A stretch of 64,000 nucleotides of DNA from Salinibaculum litoreum (GTDB lineage Archaea; Halobacteriota; Halobacteria; Halobacteriales; Haloarculaceae). Positions within the stretch are counted from its first letter, which is position 1; each line of letters starts with the position of its first letter. The translations under genes were made by a program, and so were the position numbers. Positions 43,792 to 52,466 of the stretch are shown piece by piece. Where the stretch lies: positions 1,674,001 to 1,738,000 of the forward strand of contig CP046866.1 in NCBI GenBank assembly GCA_009789175.1, read 5' to 3'. The notes beneath the pieces are model-generated. The model had not been told where the DNA came from, did no database searches, and saw nothing but the letters and a program-made list of their open reading frames with translations.

Positions 43792-46236
43792 ATGCAACTC
43801 GGGGGCGACCAGCGAGGGCAATCTATCCAAATCGGGGCCATTATCCTGTTCGGTGCCCTGATTATCCTCCTCTCGACCTATCAGGCCTTTGTCGTTCCCA
43901 ACCAGAATCAGGAAGTCGAGTTCAAGCACAACCAACAGGTCCAAAACGACATGAAGGAGTTGCGGAGTGCGCTCGTCTCCGCCGCTGACGGCGAGCGGTC
44001 GTCGGTGTCCGTACAGCTGGGCACGGAGTATCCCAGCCGGGCCATCTTCGTCAACCCGGGGCCACCGAGTGGACGGCTACGGACTGTCGGCACGACGAAC
44101 CAGAGCATCAATGCGACGGTGCGCAACGCGAGTGTCTCAGGAGACATCGGGGATTTCTGGAACGGGGACCCCCGAAATTACTCGACAGGGGAACTCGTCT
44201 ACGCACCGAACTACAACGTGTACCAGAACCCACCCAGGACGGTATACAGCAACACTGTCCTGTACAACCGCTTTGGTGAGGAGAACTTGACCGTGACCGA
44301 CCAGACACTGGTCGATGGCCGGTCGATATCGCTGGTCGCGCTGAACGGCTCGCTGTCGGCGGGCCGGTCAGGATCAGTGTCGGTCGACGTGCGCCCGCGC
44401 AGCGCGTCACAGACTCGCGTGGCTGTGACGAACGCATCCAAAGACCAAAACGTGACGCTGGAGTTGCCGACACGGCTGAGCGAACCGACCTGGGAGCGAC
44501 TGCTCAGTGAGGAAAACGTCACGAACGGTGGCCACGTCTACGACGTAAACGTGACACAGTTACCCGACAGCAGATTCGACGAGCTGGTCATCAGGCTAGA
44601 ACGCGGGGTGACCTACGATCTCAAGCTGTCGAAAGTCGCCGTCGGGAGCGCCCGCGGGAACGACCCGCCAGCGTCGTATCTCGTGAAAACACGTGGGAAT
44701 GGAACGGTCGTCCCGGAAGGCGAACAGACGACCGTCGAAGTGCAGGCCCGCGACAAGTACAACAATCCTGTCAGCGGCGAAGTCGTCCGTGCCGATGCCG
44801 AGCGTGGCGGGTTCGTGAACGGGGAGGATACGGCCAAGACGGGCAGCGACGGCACTGCAACCTTCATCTACGACGCACCGGACAGCGTCAGCGGGTCGGT
44901 GAGCGAGACGATTAATGTCAGTCTCGATACCGACGCACACAAAGCCAGCAAGCCGGGTGATGTCTCGTTCAGTCTCACGATTAGCGGTGGAGGGTCCGGT
45001 AACAGTTCGGGCGCATACACCGTCAGTTGGAAAGAGCCGACCGATACGGAAGTGTCGTCGTGCCCGACAGTCCCGCCACAGGGCGAGTGTGCCGTCGGTT
45101 CGAGCGACATGTTCATATTCGACCTGAACCTGACGATGGAGTCATATCCGACCGTGGATGGGGCGGACGTGACGTACTCGGTCAGCAATCGTTCAGACCT
45201 CTACCTCGGCGAGAACAGCGGAATCACCGACGGGAACGGTGAGAATGCAACGTACGTGATGCCGCTCTCGAACGGTGCTGAATACGTCTATACGAGTAGC
45301 GGCTCGGACGGCGATAGGCTCAAGCTAGACGTAACGACCGACGACGACCGGCCCGCGAAAGCGAAAGACCCCGGAAACACGGGTACACAGTCCGGCGTGC
45401 GGTTCAACGTCACAAATGACGCTAACCGGACGCTGACTGTGACCGACATCTGGGTCGACCCACAGAACAACGCCGTCGACAGCCTGGATGACCCAATAGC
45501 AGGTGAAGGGAGATGGGCGAGTGAATTCCACTTCGAGGTGGGAGGTGACACCTACACGTCAGACTTCGTCAACGGGGAAAATATTCCATTCCTGTTCGAC
45601 CTGAGTGAGGGAGGGAACGCCGGGGAAGAACCAGTCATCGGACCCGGTGAGAAAATGACCGTCTACATGTACCAGTTCCGGAGCGGTGGGTCGGAATTCA
45701 ACATGAGTGGCGAGAGGGTCAATATGTCCTTCACCTTCTCGAATGGGATGACGAAAAACTTCACCGTGAACGTCACTGCTGACGACACTGCTTCGAGCCA
45801 AACAACTGCTGACATCATCGAACCTGCAGGCGGGGTCAGCGCTGACGTCGAGGGGACCGGGTCGTTGACATTCGACATTGAAAACACCGGAAGTAGTAGT
45901 GGGACCATCGAAGAAGTGTCAGTTACCGTCCCCAGCAGTGGCGGAAGTTCATTCACTAGAATTCAGGAAACGGAAGACAACGTCGGCGAATTCGAGATCG
46001 TTGGTGGCGGAGATAATGGGGATTGGGACGATGGGTATTTCGGGAATAACGAATACACTCTCGGACAAACTATAACTCTCGATGACTTTGCTACTATTGA
46101 CCCAGGAAACACTGCATCTTTCGAGATTAGATATTTCAGCAATAATGGGGGTGCAAAGGATATTGCCGGCGAGACCGTCAATGTCACGGTTACATATAGC
46201 GACGGTAGTAGCGAAACCTTCTCGATTAATGCATGA
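43792..46236 (+). CDS. Large type IV pilin-like surface protein with Ig-like domain
   Basis: The 814-residue protein opens with QRGQSIQIGAIILFGALIIL, a class III (prepilin-type) signal with one membrane helix, as in archaellins and archaeal pilins. The remainder is extracytoplasmic: a Big_1/invasin-like Ig domain at about residues 293-385 (YLVKTRGNGTVVPEGEQTTV, DKYNNPVSGEVVRADAERGG) and further beta-rich repeats, with very many N-x-S/T glycosylation sequons. It lacks a C-terminal anchor. At five times the usual pilin length it is more likely an adhesin or tip-like protein than a major pilin (inference). A second pilin gene follows 104 bp downstream. Confidence 0.8.
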   Translation: MQLGGDQRGQSIQIGAIILFGALIILLSTYQAFVVPNQNQEVEFKHNQQVQNDMKELRSALVSAADGERSSVSVQLGTEYPSRAIFVNPGPPSGRLRTVGTTNQSINATVRNASVSGDIGDFWNGDPRNYSTGELVYAPNYNVYQNPPRTVYSNTVLYNRFGEENLTVTDQTLVDGRSISLVALNGSLSAGRSGSVSVDVRPRSASQTRVAVTNASKDQNVTLELPTRLSEPTWERLLSEENVTNGGHVYDVNVTQLPDSRFDELVIRLERGVTYDLKLSKVAVGSARGNDPPASYLVKTRGNGTVVPEGEQTTVEVQARDKYNNPVSGEVVRADAERGGFVNGEDTAKTGSDGTATFIYDAPDSVSGSVSETINVSLDTDAHKASKPGDVSFSLTISGGGSGNSSGAYTVSWKEPTDTEVSSCPTVPPQGECAVGSSDMFIFDLNLTMESYPTVDGADVTYSVSNRSDLYLGENSGITDGNGENATYVMPLSNGAEYVYTSSGSDGDRLKLDVTTDDDRPAKAKDPGNTGTQSGVRFNVTNDANRTLTVTDIWVDPQNNAVDSLDDPIAGEGRWASEFHFEVGGDTYTSDFVNGENIPFLFDLSEGGNAGEEPVIGPGEKMTVYMYQFRSGGSEFNMSGERVNMSFTFSNGMTKNFTVNVTADDTASSQTTADIIEPAGGVSADVEGTGSLTFDIENTGSSSGTIEEVSVTVPSSGGSSFTRIQETEDNVGEFEIVGGGDNGDWDDGYFGNNEYTLGQTITLDDFATIDPGNTASFEIRYFSNNGGAKDIAGETVNVTVTYSDGSSETFSINA

Positions 46237-46340
46237 TTCAGGACCGGTTACTGAAAGTACCTGTCCGTGATTAAAGACAAGCAATATAACCCTTAACCGA
46301 GAAGATTAGTTATTATTCTGTGACCAGGGACACTCAAATC

Positions 46341-46784
46341 ATGGGATTATCGGACTCCGACCGCGCCCAGTCCGAAATGGTCGGGAACGTCCTTCTCATC
46401 GGGGTCGTCGTCATCGCGACCTCCCTCGTCGCAGTCACTGTCATCTCCAATCTGACCACCGGACCGGGTGGCGTCAACGACGACCCGGTGCAAATCGGTT
46501 TCCAGGCCAGCGCCACACCGGGGAATATTACAGTCAGTCACAACGGCGGTGACAGCGTCGATGCAGGGACCGTAGGCGTCCGCCTCTCGAACGACACTAC
46601 AAAAACGGAGTTCCGGGTCGACAGTACGAATCTCACCGGCGGTGACTCTCGATTTGATCCCGGTGAGAGCTTCGAGCGTGCCCACGGTCTGAACGGCACC
46701 TACATCGACATCCTCGTCTACGTGCAGCGACCGGAGAACAGCCAGGTACTTCTGGATACGACCGTGACAGCGAAAGCGAACTGA
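46341..46784 (+). CDS. Type IV pilin-like protein (archaeal Pilin_N type)
   Basis: The 147-residue protein has the haloarchaeal pilin N-terminus DRAQSEMVGNVLLIGVVVIA followed by a beta-rich domain with glycosylation sequons. The ATG at 46341 is preferred over the GTG at 46320 because a GTTATTATT TATA candidate (about 46307-46315) is about 27-30 nt upstream of the ATG. It probably partners with the large pilin-like protein upstream. Confidence 0.85.
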   Translation: MGLSDSDRAQSEMVGNVLLIGVVVIATSLVAVTVISNLTTGPGGVNDDPVQIGFQASATPGNITVSHNGGDSVDAGTVGVRLSNDTTKTEFRVDSTNLTGGDSRFDPGESFERAHGLNGTYIDILVYVQRPENSQVLLDTTVTAKAN

Positions 46785-46851
46785 GGTTTTTTCGACTATC
46801 GTCGATGATTTAGTCGACAGGCACTTATACGACCTCTGGTCACTCATACGT

Positions 46852-48189
46852 ATGACAGAAGTCGGCATCGACGGCATCGAGGTACGGACCGGGAAGCTGA
46901 AACTGGACCTTGCCGAGACGTTCGCCCCCGCACAGGACGAGGATCCAGGGAAGTTCACGAAGGGGCTGGGGCTGTATGCATCGTCGCTGCCGGATGTCTA
47001 CGAGGACATCGTGACGATGGCAGCGAACGCGAGTCACACGCTGATGGAGCGCAAGGGGCTGACTCCCGAGGATATCGGCCGCATCGACGTGGCCACCGAG
47101 AGCGCTTTCGACCACTCCAAGCCCGTCTCGACGTACGTCGCGGGCTGTCTGGAGCAGGTCTACGACGAGGACTTCCATCACGCCAACAAAGGCGAGCGGA
47201 AGTTCGCCTGCATCTCCGGGACGCAGGCACTCGATGATGCGTTCAACTGGATTCGGGCAGGACGAGCCCGCGACCGGGCGGCGCTCGTGATTGCGACGGA
47301 CACAGCGCTCTACGCCCGGGACGACCCCGGCGAGTCCACGCAGGGTGCCGGCGCAGTCGCGATGCTCATCGACGAGAACCCAGATGTCGTCAGTTTCTCC
47401 GTCGAACAGGGGTATGGCAGTGCCGACGAGACGGACTTCCTCAAGCCAAACCAGCAGTTCCCCAGCGTCGACGGCAAGCGCTCGATGCAGGTGTATCTCG
47501 CTCGCATGCGCGAGGCGCTGGAGGACTTCGAGGCGATGGGCGGGAACACACACCCCGAGAACTTCGCGTTCATTCCGTTCCACACTCCGTTCCCGGGGAT
47601 GGTCGAGAAGGCAGCAGTGCTTGGTTATCGCCACTGTATCCGCGGGACCGACATCGAGGAGGAAGTCGCCGAAAAAATCGGCCGCCAGCCACGGCCGGAG
47701 GCGTTCGACGACGAGGAAGAATATCTCGAAGCAGTCAAAGACTACACGGAGAGTCTCAGCGAGACCACCAGCTATCAGGAATGGTACCAGCGGACCGTCG
47801 AGCCGACGCTCGACATCTCGCGTGAGGTGGGCAACTGGTACACGGGGTCGGTCCACATCGCCCGCGTGGCCGGACTCAAGCGCGCGCTCGACGAGGGTTG
47901 GGAGATTGCAGGCGACCAGATGCTCGTCGGTTCCTACGGGTCCGGAGCACAGGCCGAAATCCACGCCGAGACGCTTCAGTCCAACTGGGCCGAGGAGATC
48001 GAGCAACTGACCATCACCGAACAGATAGAGAACCGCTACGACCTCTCATTCGACGAGTACGAAGAGATTCACGATGTCCACAACCACGACGCCGAGACGG
48101 ACATCGAGCCACGCACGACGCCCGACGCGGAATTCGTCTTCGATGGCTGGGGTCGGATGGGCGAACGGAAGTACACCTACGTCGAGTAA
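46852..48189 (+). CDS. hmgB: Hydroxymethylglutaryl-CoA synthase
   Basis: The 445-residue thiolase-fold enzyme condenses acetyl-CoA with acetoacetyl-CoA for mevalonate and archaeal lipid synthesis. The catalytic cysteine is C120 in KFACISGTQALDDAF; VATESAFDHSKPVSTYVAGC and FHTPFPGMVEKAAVLGYRHC are family segments supplying the Glu and His. The length agrees with archaeal enzymes. CACTTATAC at about 46822-46830 is a TATA candidate. It is usually grouped with acetoacetyl-CoA thiolase and a DUF35 protein in other archaea, but here it stands alone. Confidence 0.95.
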   Translation: MTEVGIDGIEVRTGKLKLDLAETFAPAQDEDPGKFTKGLGLYASSLPDVYEDIVTMAANASHTLMERKGLTPEDIGRIDVATESAFDHSKPVSTYVAGCLEQVYDEDFHHANKGERKFACISGTQALDDAFNWIRAGRARDRAALVIATDTALYARDDPGESTQGAGAVAMLIDENPDVVSFSVEQGYGSADETDFLKPNQQFPSVDGKRSMQVYLARMREALEDFEAMGGNTHPENFAFIPFHTPFPGMVEKAAVLGYRHCIRGTDIEEEVAEKIGRQPRPEAFDDEEEYLEAVKDYTESLSETTSYQEWYQRTVEPTLDISREVGNWYTGSVHIARVAGLKRALDEGWEIAGDQMLVGSYGSGAQAEIHAETLQSNWAEEIEQLTITEQIENRYDLSFDEYEEIHDVHNHDAETDIEPRTTPDAEFVFDGWGRMGERKYTYVE

Positions 48190-48239
48190 GCATCCGACGA
48201 GCGGAGTGAGCCGGGTCAGTCGCTGACAAGCGAGGCGAG

Positions 48240-48353
48240 TCATACTGTCGGTTGTAACTCTATCAATCTGCACCGACTCATTGCGGGAGTCCGGAGGCTT
48301 GCGGGACGGCTTCGCCGGCGCGCTCTTTACGTACGTACAGCCGACAGTATCAG
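48240..48353. repeat. Palindromic intergenic repeat, copy B (114 bp)
   Basis: Arms ATACTGTCGGTTGTA (48242-48256) and TACAGCCGACAGTAT (48336-48350) pair with one wobble. The middle is longer than in copies A and C and has different small hairpins. It lies in the 290-bp gap between the HMG-CoA synthase gene and a kinase gene, which otherwise holds only the promoter of the kinase. Confidence 0.8.
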
Positions 48354-48479
48354 CAGGGGGCCGTTTTCCACCTGTCAGAGTGCAAAGACAGCCCACGGAC
48401 GCCCGTATCAAGTCTCTGGCCGGGAACCCACCAGAGGAACCACAAAAACACTGATAGTGATACTGGCCGTATAGTGGCC

Positions 48480-50348
48480 ATGAACTTTAACAGTGAGGAC
48501 GTTCCGCCCCTCAGGAAGGCGCTGGAACGCGTCTCGGAGGGTGTCCTCACACTCGATAGCGACCTCAGGGTCACGTATGCGAACAGGCGTGCACTCGACG
48601 TTCTCGACGTACGGCAAGACGAGGTGGTCGGCAAGGGCTTGTGGGGTCCCCGTCCCGAGATGGACGATGGGAAGAGGGAACAGATAGAGCAGGCGATGGC
48701 GACAGGGGAGGAGACGACCTACGAATACCGAACTGACGACGATACTCGGTGGTTCGAGGTACGTGTCTATCCGGACGGGGAGGGTGCGACTGTCATGTTT
48801 ACCGACATCACTGCTCGGAAGCGTCGGGAGCAACAGATACGGCGACTCCACGAGACGACCAGGGAACTCATCGGCGCGGACAGTCGAACGGAGGTCGCAG
48901 ACTGTATCTGTGCTGCCGCCCGGAAACTCCTCGGTTTGGACATGTACGGCGTTCACATGTACGACGAGGCTGCCGGTGGACTGAAGCCAGTCGTCATCGC
49001 CGAGTCGACCCGGGAGGTGGTCGGCGACGTGCCAGTCCTCGATGACGGCATCGCGTGGGAGGTCTACCAGAGTGGGCAAGCCCGTGTCCACGGCGATGTC
49101 CGGGAGGCCGAGGACCGGTACAACGACGACACGGAGATACGAAGCGAGATAGTACTCCCGCTGACCGACCAGGGCGTCCTCATCCTCTCCTCGACAACGG
49201 TCGACGCCTTCGACGACGGCGATGTGACAATCGGGAAGTTACTCGCCAGCAACGCCTCCAGGGTACTCGAGGAGATCGAGGCGAACAGGCAACTTCGGGA
49301 GCGCAGACAGGACCTCGAACGGGCGGACAAACTCTTCGAGAACGCGCAAGACGCCTTCTTCGTCGTGGACGTCACAGAGGACACGTTCAGAATCGAGCGG
49401 GTAAACCCCGCCTACGAGGAACTGACCGGACTCTCCAACAGCGAGATAGCTGGGCGGACAGTACTCGACATCTTCGGGAAAGAGGACGGTGGTGCGATCA
49501 GAGACCGGTACAACCGGTGTGTGGAACGCCTGGAACCCATCGAATACGTCGAGACGCTCGATGTCCCCGAGCCAGACACCTACTGGGAGACACACATCGC
49601 ACCCGTCGTCGTCGACGACGAGGTGGTCCAGTTGGTCGGTGCGACGCGGAACGTGACAGAGCAACTGGAACGAGAGAACAGGCTACAACGGCAACGTGAC
49701 GAACTCGAACTGCTCAACGAGATGGTGCGCCACGACATCCGCAACGACCTGCAGGTCATTTCGAGTTACGCGGAGTTGCTTGAAGGGCGTGTCGCCGAAG
49801 ACAACAGGGGGTACGTGAGAAAGGTAGGGGAAAACGCCAGAACTGCCGTCGAGCTCACGCGCACAGCACGGGACCTTGCAGGGACGATGCTGCAAAGCGA
49901 CGAGCAGTTAGAGCCGGTCCCGCTCAGAGCCGGACTGCAGGCCCAGATAGACGAGGTCCGAACGACCTACGCCAATGCTATCCTCAAGGTCGAGGGAGCG
50001 ATTCCGAGTGTCTCGGTGCGCGCAGACGACATGCTCGCATCCGTCTTCCGGAACGTCATCAAAAACGCAATCGAGCACAACGATAAGGACGTACCGGAAG
50101 TGACGATTGCAGTCCAGAAGACCGACGACACCGTGAAGGTTGTCATCGCCGACAACGGTCCAGGCATCCCGGACAACCAGAAGACGGCCGTCTTCGGCCG
50201 TGGCGAGAAGGGTCTGGACAGCGATGGAACCGGCATCGGGCTCTATCTTGTCGATACGCTCGTCGATAGATACGGCGGGGCGGTCAGAATCGACGACAAC
50301 GAACCGGAGGGAACCGTCATCACGGTCGTCCTCGACCGGGTAGACTGA
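48480..50348 (+). CDS. Soluble histidine kinase (PAS-GAF-PAS)
   Basis: From the ATG at 48480 (a GTG at 48474 is also in frame) the 622-residue protein has a PAS domain (about 8-120), GAF (about 135-275), PAS (about 285-400), a HisKA-like segment with H418 (EMVRHDIRNDLQVISSYAEL) and HATPase (DNGPGIPDNQ, SDGTGIGLYLVDTL). It has no membrane segment and no receiver nearby. Its 5' side carries repeat copy B. Confidence 0.9.
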   Translation: MNFNSEDVPPLRKALERVSEGVLTLDSDLRVTYANRRALDVLDVRQDEVVGKGLWGPRPEMDDGKREQIEQAMATGEETTYEYRTDDDTRWFEVRVYPDGEGATVMFTDITARKRREQQIRRLHETTRELIGADSRTEVADCICAAARKLLGLDMYGVHMYDEAAGGLKPVVIAESTREVVGDVPVLDDGIAWEVYQSGQARVHGDVREAEDRYNDDTEIRSEIVLPLTDQGVLILSSTTVDAFDDGDVTIGKLLASNASRVLEEIEANRQLRERRQDLERADKLFENAQDAFFVVDVTEDTFRIERVNPAYEELTGLSNSEIAGRTVLDIFGKEDGGAIRDRYNRCVERLEPIEYVETLDVPEPDTYWETHIAPVVVDDEVVQLVGATRNVTEQLERENRLQRQRDELELLNEMVRHDIRNDLQVISSYAELLEGRVAEDNRGYVRKVGENARTAVELTRTARDLAGTMLQSDEQLEPVPLRAGLQAQIDEVRTTYANAILKVEGAIPSVSVRADDMLASVFRNVIKNAIEHNDKDVPEVTIAVQKTDDTVKVVIADNGPGIPDNQKTAVFGRGEKGLDSDGTGIGLYLVDTLVDRYGGAVRIDDNEPEGTVITVVLDRVD

Positions 50349-50531
50349 TACGTCGGCTGTCACGTTTGCTCCGCCTGGCGCGTCTGTGACGCTACAGCAG
50401 TCTGGCCCACTCCTGTCTGCACGTAGGGCGACAGTACGAGCGGTGATAGCGCGAGCACAGTTTTTTGTCCCCCTCTACGGTAGACACCGAGAGATGTCCC
50501 GGTCCCGGGTATCGGACACCAGAAATCACCT

Positions 50532-51671
50532 ATGACGACACGCAAACGGTTGGTCGCCGGGCTCTTCGGTATCGCCGGATGCGGTGTCGGAATCACCTGG
50601 ATTGTGTTGCCACAGCGATTTGCTGATGGCACAGAGAGCGCTCGCCAGTTGGGGGAGACAGTGCCACGGCCAGTATTTCTCGTCGGCGTCGGGCTGGTCG
50701 TCCTCGCGCTCTGGCTGGCGGCGATGTGGCTAACCGCGCGGCTCTGGTTCCGGGGCTGGCGGTGGTTCTGGCCCCGGTACAAGCGGGTAGCGGGTATCGT
50801 CTTGCCGGACTCGCCGCTCGGACAGTTTGCCGCTGGGGTGACGGTGTTGCTCGCGGTCATCGTCGTCATCGTCGCGGCGCTGCCCGCGATGATAGGGCCC
50901 GTCGACGACACGGGCGGGGGTGCGACGGAGTACGCGGGGCAACTGGGCCAGCAGGGCCTGCAACAGGAACTCACGAGCGACTGGGGCGAGGCAGTCGAGG
51001 GCGATGCCGGCCCCCAGACCACAGTCCATCAGGACAGCGGTGTCGAGGGGCCGGATACAGACGACGACGGCCTGCCCGACAGGTGGGAACGGGCGGGTGA
51101 AACCCCGGACGGGACGCCCCTCCCCGACGCCGACCCGGACCACAAGGACCTCTACGTACAGGTGAACTACGGTGAGTCAATCGAGCCACTGACCGACGAG
51201 GAACGCAGGCAGTTAGGGGAGATATGGGGACAGATGCCCGTCGAGAACCCCGACGGCGAGACCGGTATCGACATCCACATCGTCGACGAGGGGTCACTCG
51301 ACGAGGAGGCACTCATCGACCGGAACTCCGAGTACGACCGCTACTACACCGAGAAGCAACTCGGCCAGCGCAAGGACATCTACCGGCAGGTGGTCTACGG
51401 CCGGCTAGAACTCGGAAGCACGATTGGACGCGGGTCCATGCCCGGTTATGCAAGTGTCGTCGAAGGCCGGCAAGGGGAGGACCACGACACGCGGTACACG
51501 CCACGGGTGGGCGTGACGACACACGAACTGTTGCACAACACGGCGGGCCGCGTCGACGGGCGCAGCCACACCAGCGAGGGCTGGCTGACCAGCACGTCGA
51601 CCGACGAGTATCTTTCACGGGCGACAGCCCGGGAACTCAACCAGTCCGGGCTGTACGGGCCAGTACACTAG
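50532..51671 (+). CDS. Membrane-anchored putative zinc metallopeptidase (HELLH)
   Basis: The 379-residue protein has an N-terminal helix (about 8-28), a membrane pair at about 50-75 and 98-120, then an acidic extracytoplasmic domain. DTDDDGLPDRWE resembles a thrombospondin type 3/EF-hand-like Ca site. H331-ELLH335 in GVTTHELLHNTAGRVDGRSH is a HEXXH zinc site with a following His that could be the third ligand. I do not recognise an exact family; substrate and activity are unproven. Three helices place the catalytic part outside the cell by the positive-inside pattern (inference). Confidence 0.7.
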   Translation: MTTRKRLVAGLFGIAGCGVGITWIVLPQRFADGTESARQLGETVPRPVFLVGVGLVVLALWLAAMWLTARLWFRGWRWFWPRYKRVAGIVLPDSPLGQFAAGVTVLLAVIVVIVAALPAMIGPVDDTGGGATEYAGQLGQQGLQQELTSDWGEAVEGDAGPQTTVHQDSGVEGPDTDDDGLPDRWERAGETPDGTPLPDADPDHKDLYVQVNYGESIEPLTDEERRQLGEIWGQMPVENPDGETGIDIHIVDEGSLDEEALIDRNSEYDRYYTEKQLGQRKDIYRQVVYGRLELGSTIGRGSMPGYASVVEGRQGEDHDTRYTPRVGVTTHELLHNTAGRVDGRSHTSEGWLTSTSTDEYLSRATARELNQSGLYGPVH

Positions 51672-51686
51672 AACCGCTCACACCGG

Positions 51687-52394
51687 TCAGGGCAGGCTCC
51701 GGAGGCCGTCGAGTACCGTTTCGAGTTCGGCATCGGAGACAGCCAGCGAGAAGCCGTCGATGCGTGCGAGGTCGGCGGCGTGTTCCCAGACGTCGCCCTC
51801 GTCGAGGCCGTGAAGCACGACGGCATTGGGCGTCGGCTTGACCACCCGAAGGGCGACCAGCGGCGACTCTCCCCGCGTGACGTTGGTGAAAACCAGAGCA
51901 CGGTTGGTCGACTGGCCATAGAGGGTGTAGAACTCGTCGGAGGAGAGCCGCTGGATGGCTTCGATGGAATTGATAACGGTGTGGCCGGCGACGGTATCGC
52001 GGTCGCCACGGACCAGTTCCGTCGCGCCGATGGCCTCGTAATACCGCTCCAGGGGGATGTTGGCCTGATACTCCCGGAGGTCGTAGATGACGTCGCTGTC
52101 GAACCCGGCAGAGAGGACGCGAGCGTGTTGGCGGATATGTGAGCCACCGCGGCGCTCGTCGATATCGAGTAGCGCGTCGACGACCCGACGAATAACGCCG
52201 ATACCAGGGTTTTCCCGCCGGCCGCTCTCGTAGTCTGAGACGACCGACGGCGAGACATCCAGTTCACCGGCGAGGTCCGTCTGTGCGATTTCGAAGTCAG
52301 TACGCCACTTCCTGAGCGTCGCCCCCGGCTCGTCGCTGAGGGTGACCTCACCTGCTATCTTCTCCGCGAGTTCTTCACGTGGCCCCCGTGACAT
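51687..52394 (-). CDS. Helix-turn-helix (XRE-like) regulator with C-terminal sensor domain
   Basis: The 235-residue protein has an N-terminal HTH (RTDFEIAQTDLAGELDVSPS, VVSDYESGRRENPGI at about residues 30-65) and a C-terminal domain of about 150 residues with YYEAIGATELVRGDRDTVAG and TLYGQSTNRALVFTNVTRGE, typical of a conserved archaeal regulator family. It probably binds DNA as a dimer with ligand input from the C-terminal domain; ligand and targets are unknown. It is convergent with the metallopeptidase gene 15 bp away. Confidence 0.85.
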   Translation of the reverse strand: MSRGPREELAEKIAGEVTLSDEPGATLRKWRTDFEIAQTDLAGELDVSPSVVSDYESGRRENPGIGVIRRVVDALLDIDERRGGSHIRQHARVLSAGFDSDVIYDLREYQANIPLERYYEAIGATELVRGDRDTVAGHTVINSIEAIQRLSSDEFYTLYGQSTNRALVFTNVTRGESPLVALRVVKPTPNAVVLHGLDEGDVWEHAADLARIDGFSLAVSDAELETVLDGLRSLP

Positions 52395-52466
52395 CGGCCG
52401 ATACGAGTCGTGACCGCCGGAAAAGGGTATCGAAATACCGTTCGACGAGTGACGAACCCCGCAGTC

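Noticed and set aside
46320-46340. Extended N-terminus of the pilin from a GTG at 46320
   Set aside because: The TATA candidate at about 46307-46315 is too close to 46320 but well spaced for the ATG at 46341.
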